Made by a program: the position numbers and the translations under genes. A stretch of 64,000 bases of DNA, from the NCBI RefSeq assembly GCF_027595985.1, contig NC_073304.1, forward strand, positions 145,507,246-145,571,245. Reading direction: 5' to 3'. The notes beneath the pieces are model-generated. The model was not told the origin of the DNA, made no database searches, and was given only the letters and a program-made list of their open reading frames with translations. The stretch comes from Sorex araneus. Lineage: Eukaryota; Chordata; Mammalia; Eulipotyphla; Soricidae. Positions within the stretch are counted from its first letter, which is position 1. Each line of letters opens with the position of its first letter. Shown here in pieces: positions 1-13,069 of this stretch.

Positions 1-95
1 TCATTGTGTGATTGTAACCCAAACATGAAAGTTTGTAACTAACTCACGGTGATTCGATAATATTTAAAAAAACTTTTTAAAAATAAAGGTTACTG
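1..95 (+). repeat. 3' end of a LINE-1, cut by window start
   Basis: The first bases match the last part of the L1 3' UTR seen complete near 33135-33200 (a stretch reading 'cattgtgtgattgtaaccc', then 'gtgattcgataa' and an A-rich tail). The rest of the element lies upstream of the window. Confidence 0.75.
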
Positions 96-699
96 TCCTG
101 CAGGTAATCTGCCCACCGGGAACTCCTCCTACTCGGCTTCGGACGGCTCCCAGGCGGGCCCTGCTCCCCACCCTCCCCTGGCTCTCCCAGGACCCTCCAG
201 ACCCTGTTCCCATCCCCATGCCTCTCTGCTAGCTCCCCAACTGCGTAGACCCTGTCGTGTACTGAGCACTGCCAGTGTCCCAAGTGGTTACCATGGGCGT
301 GGCCTGTACCTCAGGGGGCATGGTCTCAAAAGGGGTATGACTTCTCACTGGAGCAGCCACAGTTATTATTTTTTTAGCATAATCTGTATAACCTGTTCCT
401 CTGAAAAATACCCTGGCAATCCAATCACTCTATATCAGTAGTATATTAGCTTATTCTACCTTCACAAAAACTATCTGTGAACAATAGAAACTTTGCAAGG
501 AGACCATAGACTTAAATGTTCACTAGAGGCCCCACATAAATCAGGATGAATTCCTGAGAGTAAGGAAGAATTTTAGAATAGGTACAAGGCTACCATTATC
601 AGTTTAGCACAAACAGAACCCCTCTTCCCCCAGCAAGAGGGAAGAGGGTTAGACAACTAGAATGTTTCAACTCTATACTTCCATACCAATATGAAGAAA

Positions 700-1627
700 G
701 AGCGAAAATACCCTCCATGAAGAGAGGATGAAGAAAAGATTCTAGAAGCCTCAACAGGGGCTACCACTTATACGACCTTTCAGAAAAATAATTCAGAGAG
801 GAAATCTTGAGGAGAGTAGATGTACTGCAAGCAACCATGGAACAGACATCCAATAAACTAAGGGAGGATATAAATGAAGCATTGGACCAGTCCACCAAGA
901 AAATGCAGGAAGAAATGAGAGCAGAAATTTCAAAGCTACGAACGTAAGTCACACAAATAAAGGAATCAGTAGATGAATTAAAAATCTCAGTAGGAGCCCT
1001 CAACAGTAGAATGACTACAGCTGAAGACAGAATCAGCAAGCTCGAAGATGAGCTGCACAAAGCTTGCAGGCAACAACAAATAATGGAAAAGACCTCAAAA
1101 TGGCCTTAGAGCGAATCAGTGTCCTAGAGGATGACCTCAAGAGGAACAACATTAGAATCATTGGAGTACCAGAAGCACAGGGAAGTAACCCCAATGAAAA
1201 AAAAGCACAGTGAAAGAAATCATTGCTGAGAAATTCCCAGAGCTGGAGGAGGTAGGCATCCAGATCCAAGGAGCCCAAAGAGACCTGAATAAAAAAGACT
1301 CCAAGGCACATCATAGTCAGAATGATGGATGCTGTGGATAGAGACACAACACTGCAAGCATCAAGGTCAAAGAAGGAAATAACATACAAAGGAGCACCCC
1401 TAAGATTTACAGCAGACCTATCAGAGGAAAACCTCCAAGCCCGAAGACGATAGTGAGACATAGTGAAAAAACTCAATGAAATGAACACATCACCAAAAAT
1501 ACTTTATCTGGCAAAACTCTCACTCAAACTCGAAGGAACCATACACTATTTCTTGGATAAACAACAGCTCAGGAACTTCATAGACTCAAAACCAAACTTA
1601 AAAGAAGGACTAAAGGGGCTATTGTAA
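700..1627 (+). pseudogene. LINE-1 ORF1 remnant (copy A)
   Basis: The forward strand encodes broken pieces of the L1 ORF1 RNA-binding protein: a coiled-coil-like stretch (about 780-1060) followed by the RRM and C-terminal domain (about 1140-1627, ending near residues KGLL and a TAA). Stops interrupt all frames. The 40-odd bases between its end and the ORF2 start at 1670 are the normal inter-ORF spacer of this L1 lineage, seen at the same size in the copies at 21548-21590 and near 53166-53207. Confidence 0.75.
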
Positions 1628-1669
1628 GACAAGGAAGAACCCCACAAGAACAACAAACCCCAAAGAAAG

Positions 1670-4600
1670 ATGTCACAAACCCCCATGACAATAATCTCTC
1701 TCAATGTCAACAGCCTAAATGCACCAATTAAGAGACACAGAGTGGCAAAATGGATCCAGAAATTAAACCCAACGTTCTGCTGCCTGCAAGAAACACACCT
1801 GAAGAATCAGAACAAACACAGACTCAAAGTCAAAGGATGGAAAACAATACTGCAGGCAAACAACTTCCTCAAGAAAGCTAGGGTGGCCATACTAGTATCC
1901 GACAACATAGATTTCAGATTGAAAAAGATTCGAAGGGACAGTGAAGGTCATTTCTATTTATCAAGAGATATGTACAACAGGAAGAAATCACACTCTTAAA
2001 CATATATGCACCTGATGAACGACCAGCTAAATATTTAAAATAACTCCTAATAGCCTTTAAAGAGGACATCACCATCGCTAGCAGCACAATAATAGTTGGA
2101 GACTTCAACACTGCCTTATCATCTCTAGATAGATAGACAAGAACAAAACTCAGCAAGGAAACACTGCCTCTGAAAGAAAAATGGAAGAGAGAGACCTAAT
2201 TGACTTATACAGGGCTTTACACCCCAAAAAGAAAGAATACACATTCTTTTCCAGAGCACATGGAACATTTTCCAATATAGATCATGTACTGGGCCACAAA
2301 AAATACCTCAATAGAATCAGAAAAATAAAAATTGTATCAACTATTTTTTCAGACCACGATGCAATGAAGATAGAAGTTAATCACACACAGACACGAAGAA
2401 CCAAAACAAACACCTGGAGATTAAATAGCTCGGTATTGAACAATGAGTGGGTCAGGAAGGAAATCAAGGAAGAAATCAAGAGATACCTCCAAATAAACGA
2501 GAATGAAGACACAAGCTACCAAAACCTATGCAATGCAGCGAAAGTAGTGTTAAAGGGAAAATTTATAGCTCTGCAAGCATTTCTTAGGAAGCAAGAAAAA
2601 ACCTACATAGATAACTTGACTTCACAAGATCTTAGAAAAGGACCAGAAAAGGAACCCAAACCTGACCGAAGGAAAGAAATAGTAAAAATTAGAGCAGAAA
2701 TTAACGACATGGAAACCCAGAAAACAATCCGAAAGGTCAACGAAACCAAAAGCTGGTTCTTTGAGAAAATAAACTAGATTGATAAACCGCTAGCAAGACT
2801 CACCAAGAAAGAGAGAGAGAGAACCCTAATAAACCCAATCAGAAATGAAAAGGGGGACATCACGACGGAAGCCAAGGAGATTCAAAGGATGATCAGAGAC
2901 TACTTTGAAAGGCTGTATGCCACAAAACAGGAGAACCTAAAAGAAATGGACGAAATCCTTGATTCCTATAATCTCCCAAGACTGAACGAAGAAGACTTGG
3001 AATACCTGAATAGACCCATGAATATCAAGGAAATTGAAACTGTAATCAAAAGTCTCCCCAAAAACAAAAGCCCAGGTACAGATGGATTCACTGGTGAATT
3101 CTTCCAAACATTTAAAGAGGACTTGTTACCAGTTCTCTTCAAGGTTTTCCAGTAAATTGAAAAAACAGGAACTCTCCCAAACAGTTTCTATGAGGTACAT
3201 ATCTCCCTAATACCAAAAGCAAACAAAGACACCACTAACAAAGAAAACTACAGGCCAATATCCCTGATGAATACCGATGAGAAGATCCTCAACAAAATAT
3301 TAGCAAATAGAATCCAACAACTCATTAGAAAGATCATACACTGTGACCAAGTGGGATTCATGCCGGGGATGCAAGGATAGTTAAACATTTGGAAATCAGT
3401 CAACATAATCCATCATATCAACAAAAGTAAAGATAAAAACCATATGATCATAACAATAGATGCAGAGAAAGCATTTGACAAGATCCAACATCCGTTCATG
3501 GTGAAAACTCTCACCAAAATGGGTTTTGGAGGAACTTTCCTCAAGATAATCAAACCCATCTACCACAAACCTATAGCAAGTATTAACCTTAATGGGGAAA
3601 AGCTAAAGGCCTTTCCTCTAAGATCAGGGACAAGACAAGGATGCCCACTCTCACCACTTCTGTTCAATATAGTACTGGAAGTACTTGCAATAGTTGTTAG
3701 GCAAGAAAAACACATTAAGGGCATCGAGGTAGGAAAGGAAGAAATCACTCTCACTATTTGCAGACGATATGATACTATATCTAGAGAAGCCTAAAACCTC
3801 TACTAAGAAACTCTTAGAAACAATAGACTTGTACAGTAAAGTTTCAGGCTATAAAATCAATACCCAAAAATCCATGGCCTTCCTATTTGCAAAGAATGAG
3901 AGAGAGGAAAGGGACATGAAAAAACAATCCCATTCACAATCGTGCCCCAGAAAATCAAGTATCTTGGAATCAGCTTAACTAAAGAAGTAAAGGACCTCTA
4001 CAAAGAAAATTATAAAATGCTACTCCAAGAAATAAAAGAGGACATGAGGAAATGGAAACATATCTCTTGCTCATGGATAGGGAGATTCAACATTGTCAAA
4101 GTGGCAATTCTCCCCAAAACATTATACAGATTCAACACGATCCCAATAAAAATACCCATGAATTTCTTCAAAGAAATGGATCAAGCAATCCTGAAATTCA
4201 TATGGAACAACAAATGCCACGAATAGCTAAAACAATTTTTAGGAAAAAGATGATGGGAGGCATCACGCTCCCCAACCTTAAACTTTCTACAAAGCGGTAA
4301 CAATTAAAACAGCATGGTATTGGAACAAAGGCAGAGCCAAAGACCAGTGGAACAGGGTGGAGTACCCCTACACACAACCTGAAATGTATGATCATCTAAT
4401 CTTTGATAAGGGAGCAAGAAATGTGAAGTGGAACAAGGAAAGTCTCTTTAAGAAATGGTGCTGGCATAACTAGACAACCACATGCAAAAGAATGGGCTTA
4501 GACCTCGACCTGACACCATGCACAAAAATCAGATCAAAGTAGATAAAAAATCTCAACATCAAACCACAATCCATAGGTACATCAAAGACAGGGTCGGCAA

Positions 4601-5480
4601 ACCCTCTATGATATTGAAGCTACAGGTATCTTTAAAGATGACATGCAACTGACCAACCAAGAGGAAACAGAGATAAACAAATGGGACTATATTAAACTAA
4701 GAAGCTTCTTCATCGCAAAAGATACAGTGGCCAAAATACAAAGGCATTCTACAGAATGGGAAAGGATATTCACCCAATACCCTTCTGATAAAGGATTGAT
4801 ATCAAGGGTATACAAAGCACTGGTTGAACTCTACAAGAAGAAAACATCCAACCCCATCAGAAAATGAGGCGAAGAAATTAACAGAAACTTTTCTAAGGAA
4901 GAGACACGAATGGCCAAAAGGCACATGAAAAAATGCTCTGCATCACTAATCATCAGGGAGATGCAGATCAAAACAACTATGAGATATCACCTCACACCAC
5001 AGAGACTGGCACACATCCATAAGAACAAAAGCAACCGCTGTTGGAGAGGATGGGGGGAGAAAGGGACCCTTCTACACTGCTGGTGGGAATGCCGACTGTT
5101 TCAGCTTTTTTGGAAAACAATATGGACGCTTCTCAAAAAATTAGAAATTGAGCTTCCATTTGATCCAGCAATACCACTTCTGGGAATATATCCCGGAGGA
5201 AAAAAAAAGGTATAGTAGAAATGACATCTGCACCTATCTGTTCATCTCAGCACTGTTTACAATAGCCAGAATCTGGAAAAAACCCGAGTGCCTGAGAACA
5301 GATGACTGGTTAAAGAAACTTTGGTACATCTATGCAATGGAATACTCTGCAGCTGTTAGAAAAGATGAAGTCATGACCTTTTCATATAAGTGGATCAATA
5401 TGGAAAGTATCATGCTAAGTGAAATTAGTCAGAAAGAAAGGGACAGACATAGAAAAATTGCACTCATCTGTGGAATTTAA
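1670..5480 (+). pseudogene. LINE-1 ORF2 (endonuclease/reverse transcriptase) remnant, copy A
   Basis: This is the L1 ORF2 polyprotein in broken frames. The endonuclease start at 1670 encodes 'ISLNVNSLNAPIKRHRVAKW' and an intact QETHL motif. The reverse transcriptase core lies at 3444-3794 ([23 protein letters not shown]), and the cysteine-rich C-terminus at about 4910-5215. The frame is lost at the catalytic FADD site near 3765, where the DNA still reads ttgcagacgat but the reading frame shifts. It is broken by at least eight stops or shifts, so it cannot make active protein. Confidence 0.88.
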
Positions 5481-5937
5481 AATAACAGAGTAGGAGACTA
5501 ACACCCAAGAATAGCAGGATATAATACCAGAAGGTTAGCTCCATGGCTTGGAAGCTGGCCTCACATGTTGGGGGAAAGGCAGCCCGGATAGTGTAGGGAA
5601 TACCAAGTAAAATGTGTTTGGAGACCCCGCGAGAGAAGAGAGAAGAGAAAGTAGACTAGAGACTGAACATGATGGCCGCTCAATACCCCTATTGCAAACC
5701 ACAACACCCAAAAGGAGAGAGACAAAATGGAATGCTCTGCCACAGAGGCAGGGTGGGGTGGGGGTGGGGGATGGGAGTGGAGGGTGGGAGGGATACTGGG
5801 TTCATTGGTGGTGGAGAATGGACACTGGTGAATGGATGGGTTCTCGAACATTGTATGAGGGAAACACAAGGACGAAGATGGGTAAATTTGTAACTGTACC
5901 CTCATGGTGACTCACTTATTAAAAAATAAATTGAAAA

Positions 5938-6285
5938 AATCCTTTATCTTCAATTAATTAATTTAAAATATCAGTATTAATTTTAAAATGACTGTGTCAA
6001 ACCTCCTTCATTTAGCTGAGATGTGGGAGTGATATTTTATTGCTTGAAGAAAGGGAAGTTGTCTCGAAATGGGAAGAATCTGAAATATAATGTTCTTGAG
6101 AGGCTGATCCCCTATCTTGTCTTCACCCACAATCTCCTTTTCTTATTCCCTTCCAACACTTGATCAGAGACATCATGTTGTACATTCTAGGCAAATGTAT
6201 TTTTAAAAAGTGATCGATAGAATGCCTGAAAATTCTGTCAAAGAGAGGTAGTGTAAACCTAGTTTGGATTTAAAAAGAAAGAGGG
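5938..6285. other. Unique AT-rich intergenic DNA
   Basis: I see no gene, repeat family or motif that I can name in this stretch between the L1 and the SINE. Confidence 0.5.
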
Positions 6286-6287
6286 AA

Positions 6288-6470
6288 GGATGGGGCCTAA
6301 ATCATAGTAGAAAGGGGAGGACATGTGACTAGCATGTGGTTAACCTAGGGTTAGATCCTCAGCACCCCTTATGGTCTCCTGATGGTGGCCAGAAGTGAGC
6401 TCTGAGCACAGAGTCAGGATAAGTCCCAAACACCTCTGAATGGGGTCTAGAAAACAAAACAAAAAAGGGA
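6288..6470 (+). repeat. Old tRNA-derived shrew-type SINE
   Basis: A diverged SINE in forward orientation. The body runs from a decayed A-box region through a B-box-like 'gggttagatcc' (about 6350) and 'ctgagcacagagtcagga' to an A-rich tail (aaacaaaacaaaaaa). A further 3' half of the same family lies at about 6508-6600. Confidence 0.6.
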
Positions 6471-6689
6471 TTATCTAATACATTCTTGCCTTATATGTGA
6501 TTGACCTTGCTGTCTCCCAATACTTTTGGGAGTGACTTCTGAGCAGAGTCAAGAGTAATACCTGAGAACCTTTGGATGTGGCCCAAGCCCCCTTCTAGAT
6601 ATAACCAATTCTTAAAAAATATAAGTGAGAAAAATCATAATTTGAAGGCACTTTGAGGAGTGATCAGTAAGAAACAGAAGAATTTAAAT

Positions 6690-6898
6690 CATTAAAAAAA
6701 TTTAATCGTTGGGGGGCTGGGGAGGTGGGGAGAAGGGGGGAGCTATATCGTGATTCTTGGTGGTGGAATATGTGCGCTGGTGAAGGGATGGGTGTTTAAG
6801 CATTGTATAACTGAGACTTAAACCTGAAATCTTTGTAACTTTCCACATGGTGAATCAATAAAATAATTAAAAAATAAATAAATAAATAAATAAATAAC
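6690..6898 (+). repeat. LINE-1-type 3' tail with (AAAT)n
   Basis: It contains the L1 tail block ('ggtggtggaatatgtgcgct', then 'gaagggatgggtg' and 'tttccacatggtgaatcaat') and ends in an AAAT microsatellite at about 6866-6897. The body upstream is too short to say whether the parent was an L1 or one of the L1-tailed elements seen at 26083 and 29523. Confidence 0.65.
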
Positions 6899-7094
6899 AT
6901 TAAGCACATACCCATAATTTTTCTTTAATCACTTTATTTCTTAATACATAATTAATACTAAAAACCATGCTGATACATTCCGAATGATGCAATCACTTTA
7001 AATCTTCATAGCTGAGAGTAGCATATGTTTCCAGCAATGATATAAGTACTATCATTCATCTGGAAGTATGAAATATTTTAAAAATGTAATTATT

Positions 7095-7131
7095 ACAGGG
7101 TCTGGAGCAATAGCATAGTAGGTAGGGTGTT
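7095..7131 (+). repeat. 5' fragment of a shrew-type SINE
   Basis: The 'gggtctggagcaatagcat' start matches the tRNA-related head of the SINE family. It stops after about 35 bases at an A-run where other retroposons have inserted. Confidence 0.5.
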
Positions 7132-7141
7132 AAAAAAAAAT

Positions 7142-8285
7142 TTAATCGCCATACATTGGTTGAACTCTACAAGAAAAAAATTCCCAACCCCATAAGAAAA
7201 TGGGGGATGGAAATGAACAGAAATTTTCTCAAAGAAAAAATTCGAATGACTAAAAGACACATGAGAAAATGCTCTAAGTCACAAATCATCAGGGAGATGC
7301 AGATCAAAACAACAATGAGATATCATTTCACACCACAGAGACTGGCCCACATCCAAAAGAACAAAAGCAACCGGTGTTGGCATAGATGTGGGGAGAAAGG
7401 GACTCTCCGTTACTGCTGGTGGGAATGCCAACTCGTTCAGCCCTTTTGGAAAACAATATGGATGATTCTCAAAAAATTAGAAATTGAGCTCCCATTTGAC
7501 CCAGCAATACCACTCTTGGGAATATATCCTGGAAAGGCAAAAAGATATAGTAGAAATGACATCTGCATTTCTATGTTCATTGCAGCACTGTTTACAATAG
7601 CCAAAATCTGGAAAAGAACCGAGTGCCCAAAAACAAATGACTGATTAAAGAAACTTTTGTACATCTACACAATGGAATACTATGCAGCTGTTAGAAAAGA
7701 TGAAGTCATGAACTTTTCATATAAGTGGATCAACATGGAAAGTATCATGGTAAGTGAAATGAGTCAGAAAGAGAGGGACAGACATAGAAAGATTGCACTC
7801 ATCTGTGGAATATAAAATAACATAGTGGGAGACTAACACCCAAGAGTTGTAGAGATAAGGATTAGAAGGTTTTCCCCACAGCTTGGAAACTGGCCTCACA
7901 TGCTAGGGGGAAAGGCAGCTCAGATAGAGAAGGGAACACCAAGTAGAGGATGCCGGGGAGGACCCATTCGGGTTGGAAGATGTAAGCTGAAAGTAGACCA
8001 TAGACCAAACATGATGGCCACTCAATACCTCTGTTGCAAACTACAACACCCAAAAGGAGAGATAAAAAAAGGGAATGCCCTGCTTAGAGGCAGGGTGGGG
8101 TGGCGGGGGATCGGGTGGGGGTGGTGAGAGGGATACTGGGATCATTGGTGGAGGTGAATGGGCACTGGTGGAGGGATGGTTAAATGATCACTGTATGAGT
8201 AAAATGCAAACACAAAAGTTCATAAGTTTGTAACTGTACATCACAGTGATTCTCTAATAAAAAATTTTAAAAAATTAATCGCCAT
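7142..8285 (+). mobile_element. LINE-1 copy C, 5'-truncated, with TSD
   Basis: A short L1 holding only the ORF2 C-terminus (7156-7814, one frame open for 162 codons, including the cysteine-rich motif CGEKGTLRYCWWEC) and the 3' UTR to about 8270. An 11-bp direct repeat, TTAATCGCCAT, flanks it at 7142-7152 and 8275-8285. The target was the 3' tip of an older minus-strand L1 tail. Confidence 0.85.
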
Positions 8286-8480
8286 GAATTACAGAGTTCT
8301 AAAGTTATTCATTATTATGTTTAAGGCATACAATGTCCCAACACCAGTCAATGTCCCTACACCACACAATACCAGTGTCCACTTCCCTCTAGCAGTGTCC
8401 CAAGTGTCTTACCTGCACCCCAAACTGCCTCTAGAACAGGCACTTTCCCCCTCCACTATTGCCTTTGCATTTTTCTTCCC
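8275..8480 (-). repeat. Older LINE-1 3' tail, minus strand
   Basis: Read on the minus strand it shows the L1 tail (accaatgtcc/ggcatac blocks and an end at 'catggcgattaa'). It is more diverged than copy C, which inserted into it. Confidence 0.55.
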
Positions 8481-9745
8481 TAACTTAAAATTTAAATTCT
8501 TGAAATAGAAAGTAATTTTGGATGAGATTTCTGTTTATTCATATTTTTTCCCTGAGCACAACTTCCAATCAGATTATGGAGTGACTAACTCTAAGAGACA
8601 GCCAAAGTGTATTGGCTAATACCACCAGAGAATGAAGTTTTAGATTTTGCATAGTTCAAAATTAAGTTGGAACTATCAAAAATAGGAATAACAAGGAAAA
8701 TTCCAAGTAATCTAAACATAACCTCTTAAATATTTGATTTTCCCAAGCCAACCATACTCACAGGAAGGTCAGAGAAGTCCAGTAGCAATCCACAGACATT
8801 AGTGAAGGTGCCGAGCAGTTTGTCAGACACTGGCACTGCAGGGGAGTCCTGTCAAGTCAGAAGGGCTGGAAAAACATTGGTTTTCATGGAGCTCTCCCAA
8901 AGTCTATCTCTGAGATATAGTAGGGACTATACTTGGCCCCTTACTCAAATCAAGAAGCCTAACCTTCAAATTTCTCAAAATAAGTTAAATTTTCTTAATA
9001 TATGGTATTTCAAAGCCCATCCCTGTCCAGACTATAAATTCTTCAGGGCAAATTAAGTAGGCCTCTGACTATGAACTTCTCCTTCTTCCCAAGCAAAAAA
9101 AGAGGATTTTCTAATTATGTGCTTATTGCAGAGTTTGCCTGTTATATAGCCTTCTTGGGCTGATAATGAATAATTCTGTCAACTTAATGTGACGTGACAA
9201 TCTTTGGAACTGTGCACAGCAAATTCCAAACACAGACCCAGCAGGCTATGCAGTTCCTGTGCGGAATCTTCTGACAGTGAACAAGTAGTTGCTTCAACAG
9301 ATGTTCTCAAATCCCATGCGCCAGAGTTTAAAACCCCTGATCAGGCTCTATTCAGGGATGTAGCAGGAAGATGCTTGCCTTCCATGCTCTCTTCTTTGAG
9401 CTTGAACATAAAGCCCTCACAAAAAAGAATTTCAGGAGGAGGCAAAATGGGCAGCAAGGTAGGTTTTATTGAAACTTACTTAGAAAGCTGTCAGGGGAAA
9501 GAGAGGGAGAAGTACATATTTGAGAGTGAGAACACAAACTTCTCTTATGTGGAAATAGCAAGCAAAGACAGACAAGCAGAGGAGATATGCTTTTAAGGGA
9601 GAACATGGGTTTGAAAAGCAACCCCTGAATGGCTTTCAGAAAGAGCTTTCTTATACTTCTCCCAAATGGGTTTTTCTGGAGTTCTGCATACATAAATGTT
9701 GACCTGAGCTTGCCACTTGGAAGCTTCGCACTGTTGATGGTCTTT
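8481..9745. other. Unique intergenic DNA
   Basis: No exon-like signal, repeat or RNA gene recognised. The open frame at 9204-9596 (130 codons) has no familiar motif and looks accidental. Confidence 0.5.
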
Positions 9746-9749
9746 TCAT

Positions 9750-9960
9750 AATTTTAAATTTATTTATTTATTTAATTTTAATTTCTTATTTTATAAAGTA
9801 GTTCACAATATTTGATTAATTTAATGTTTAAACACCAATTTCACCACCAATACACCTTCCCACCACTATATTTCAGTGTTTCCATCCTGAACCCCAATCC
9901 CTGCCCCAAAGCAGAACTGAAATAATGTATTTTGTATTGTCTGTTATTACAAACTGCTGA
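9750..9960 (-). repeat. Older LINE-1 3' tail, minus strand
   Basis: It starts in an AT-rich stretch and continues with 'caccaatttcaccaccaat', the reverse complement of the diverged L1 tail. It resembles the copies at 8275 and 23738. Confidence 0.55.
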
Positions 9961-10244
9961 AAATGCTACAAAAAGTATCTTTAGAGAAAAGAGTGTGAAG
10001 ATTGTTGTATTTCACCCAGGGACCATGAAGTCCTTCTACTAACATGTTGTTAAATGTTGAACCTTGTGTGCTTTTTATATATGTACTGTAAAAATAATGT
10101 AAATTTTCCCCCTAAGATCCATTGCCTCCAACATTGAACCCTACCACATGTGGTGCAGTAATCTTGGAGTACGGGTAAGGTATTTGGTTTGAAGTTCACA
10201 CGCGGCTTCTATGCACATACTTCACATGTTTGAAGTAGATTCAT

Positions 10245-10420
10245 GCATAGGTGAGGCTTGCCCCGGCGAGTGGAGAGAGACCTTGAGCATGGCAGTTGGT
10301 TTCTGGAGATTTTCAGCTGCTGGGGCTGGGTCCCTTGGGACAGGAGGGGTCTCACCTGCCCCCCCTCCATGGTGCCCTGAGTGAAACAGACTAGTGTGGG
10401 GTCCGGCAGTTAGTCTTTTC
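10245..10420 (-). repeat. Fragment of unnamed shrew interspersed repeat (5' part)
   Basis: It matches 10925-11110 and 52055-52210 ('ccttgagcatggc', 'ttttcagctgc', 'cctgagtgaaaca'). Orientation is given relative to the fuller copy at 13070-13575. Confidence 0.6.
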
Positions 10421-10924
10421 ATAATTTTATGGACTCTTCTCTAGTCTCTTTTCTGAGGGTCCTACCCTTCTCTGGGTGGGTTCTTAGATTTCTGCATTTG
10501 GGTGGTGCCTCAGTTTCTCCAAAGAGCTCAGGATTTGCATGTCAATAGCATATGGTCTTCATGTCTTTGGACTACTTCAGAGCTAGGATATTTCTGCTTA
10601 AATTTTTATTATTACTCTTTTCCAAAAGTACATTAATGGGGTCCCTTACCTTCTTGCCTATAACAGTACTGAACAAAACAGCATGTGTAAAAATTCGTAA
10701 ACTACTCTTCAAGAACCAAGAAGAAATAAAAGCATTTTCAACTAAAAAGCTCTTTACTTTTAAATTAGAGTAAAACCTACATATAAAAGAAAAAAATCTA
10801 AAAGAAATGGCAATGGCAAATAAATAAGTATAAAAAGGTGATTTTTAAACAATCCCTCAAAAATTAGCTAAAATAGACTGTACTATGAGATTTATTAATA
10901 CTATAAATATAAAATCACTGTTCC

Positions 10925-11110
10925 TTCATGGATGAGGCTTGTTCAAGTGTGTGCAGAGTGGCCTTGAGCATGGCTGTGGCTGGGTTCTGGAGGTTTTCAG
11001 CTGCCAGGGCTCTGCTTGAAGCAGGGAGGGAGACTCAACCACCCCCCCCACCAGGGGGCCCCAGTGAAAACAGCCTGGTGTGAGGGGTAGGAGATGACAC
11101 ATCGCTGACA
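10925..11110 (-). repeat. Fragment of the same shrew interspersed repeat
   Basis: Its reverse complement continues in register with the start of the 13070-13575 copy: both contain 'acctccagaacccagccaca' followed by 'catgctcaa'. Confidence 0.65.
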
Positions 11111-11199
11111 CATCTTTAGACACATCACTATTAATTAAAATACATAGTTTGCATGAGGATTTACTGTTATTGCTGTGTAATTTTACAGGTTTTGATAAA

Positions 11200-12320
11200 T
11201 ATCTAATGAAATATGCTCATCATTACAGTATTAAACAGACTAAACAATCCTGAAATAAATCCCCTTCTCCCTTCCCTCCTAACCCCCTTGCAACCAATGA
11301 TTTTTGTCTTATTTCCAGAATGTCACATGTTCTAGAATGTCATTTAGTTTGAATTATATAGTATGTAGGTTTATAAGCCTTATTTCATTAAAAAATACAC
11401 TTATGTTTCCTTCATATCTTTTTATGGCTCAATAGTTCATTTTTTTTAGTGCTGAATCATATTTTATTGTTTCTATGTACCATAATTTGTTTATCTGTTT
11501 GATTTTTTGTGAGGGGGAACACTCAGTGATGCTCAGGGGTAACTCCTGGCTCCCCTTTCAGGAATCTCCCTAGAAGACTCAGGGACTATATGGGATACCA
11601 GGGATCAACCCCAGGTAGGCTGCATGCAAGGCAAACCCCTTTCCCTCTGTACTACCTCTCTGGCCCTTATCCATTCACTTTCTGAAGTCCATCCTGGTGG
11701 TTTGAAAATTTTGGCAATTATCAATTGGCTTCAATAAATGTATGCATACAAGTGTTTGTGTGGACCTAAGTTTTTCAACTCCTCTGGGTAGATCACTAGG
11801 ATGACAATTGTTGAACTGTATGGTAGAAGAACATTTACATTTCTAAGAAATCAACAAATCATTAATACAAACTAGCTATACCAATTTGCAATTCCACTCA
11901 CAATGAGTGAAAATTCTTATTATTTTCTTATTATTTACTCTACATCCATGTCAACATTTGGTATTCTTAGAGTTCTGAATTTGGGGGAGTCTAATTGGTG
12001 TATCTTGTATCTTATTGCTCCAATATAAAGACCTATGATGTAGAACATATTTTACAAAACTTATTAGCTATCTGAAGACTTTTTGACTTTTGGTAAAGAA
12101 TATTTTAGATTTTCCTTTTGAAAATTGAACTGATAAAGAATAGTTTTAGCTGTTCTTTAATACATTCTAGATATCAGTCCTTCAGTGTATATTTGAAAAT
12201 ATTTTCTCTCAGTCTATGACTTATCTTTTTATTTTTTAAATAGAAATTCAAAACTTTAAGAATTCTTTATAGTTGCATTTTAATTCCTCTATTGGTTGTT
12301 AAAAATGTTGAAGAGAGTTA
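11200..12320 (-). repeat. Ancient mammalian LINE-1 (ORF2 3' half), split by a SINE
   Basis: Read antisense, the order of blocks is that of old mammalian L1 ORF2: a tiny-size 'gctgaatcatattttattg' block, 'gtagatcactaggatgacaa', 'tccatgtcaacatttggtat', and 'tagatatcagtccttcagtg'. It is far more diverged than the shrew L1 copies and carries the SINE at 11503-11667. Confidence 0.65.
11503..11667 (-). repeat. Shrew-type SINE, minus strand
   Basis: A T-rich start, then the SINE body in reverse ('cagtgatgctcaggggtaac', 'gatcaaccccagg', 'ctacctctctggccc'). The B box (GATCAACCCC on this strand) and the head are recognisable. It sits inside the ancient L1. Confidence 0.75.
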
Positions 12321-13069
12321 AGCTGTTGAATATTGGAGTAGCTAAATGCAGCAACAACAAGTCAAAATGAGGAAAACAGATGATTTAACCTTCTACAAAA
12401 ATGGCAAATAGTCTAACACCAGAGAAAGTGCTCACTCCCTCTGTTCCATCTTCTCTTGTGAAGGGCTCTTCTGTGGAGGGTAAATAAACAGAAAGGAGGA
12501 GTCACCTCACTGTGGAGGGATTCATGAACATTTTCACTTAATCTGAGGTATAATTGGAGCAGAGTAGAGTTAGGAGATGGGAAATGTCTTCAGGGTGTGC
12601 CTACTCTCCCCGTCTTAAGAGATAAGGAGCCCTGAAGAGGACTTTGTCAGAGTCAGGGGCAACAGACAAAGATTTAGAAGAAGGTGCTCAGGACTAGAAG
12701 TGCAGATATACAAATGCTATTGTGTCCTATGCCCCCTTCAGAGACTGAAGTGCTCACTAATCTCTAGGGTTAGCCTGGGAAGGACAATTTTCCCGTGATA
12801 TCTGTTTTGGAAATAACTTTGCAATTATTTATCTATGATTAGTCTAAATTTTTTTAGGTTTTTGACAAAAGTTGGAGTCCTCATTTGGTTTTTATGGATA
12901 TTCTATTTTGTGGTTGTTCTAGAAAGTATGGTCATCACGTTATTTAGAATAAACAGGGCACTACTTCATGTAATTAGGAATTTACCATAATATAATTACA
13001 TTATACCTGCATTTTGTACTATTTTTTCACAATATTTTACATTTATTATTTATTATATATTATTATTTA
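12321..13069. other. Unique AT-rich intergenic DNA
   Basis: No gene or repeat family recognised. The last 60 bases are an impure ATT-rich run next to the shrew repeat. Confidence 0.5.

Larger units (their letters stand above)
110..5937 (+). mobile_element. LINE-1 copy A, near full length, degenerate
   Basis: This is an old L1 in forward orientation. Its parts are a decayed GC-rich 5' UTR (about 110-690), ORF1 remains (about 700-1627), ORF2 remains (1670-5480), a 3' UTR (5481-5915) and an A-rich end. The 5' UTR is recognised by alignment to the minus-strand copy at 22575-22944: the motif GGGCGTGGCC at 295-304 and its decayed neighbours at about 314-341 match the three GC boxes there. The exact 5' end is uncertain by some tens of bases and no target-site duplication was found. 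Many stops and frameshifts make it non-coding today. Confidence 0.85.
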
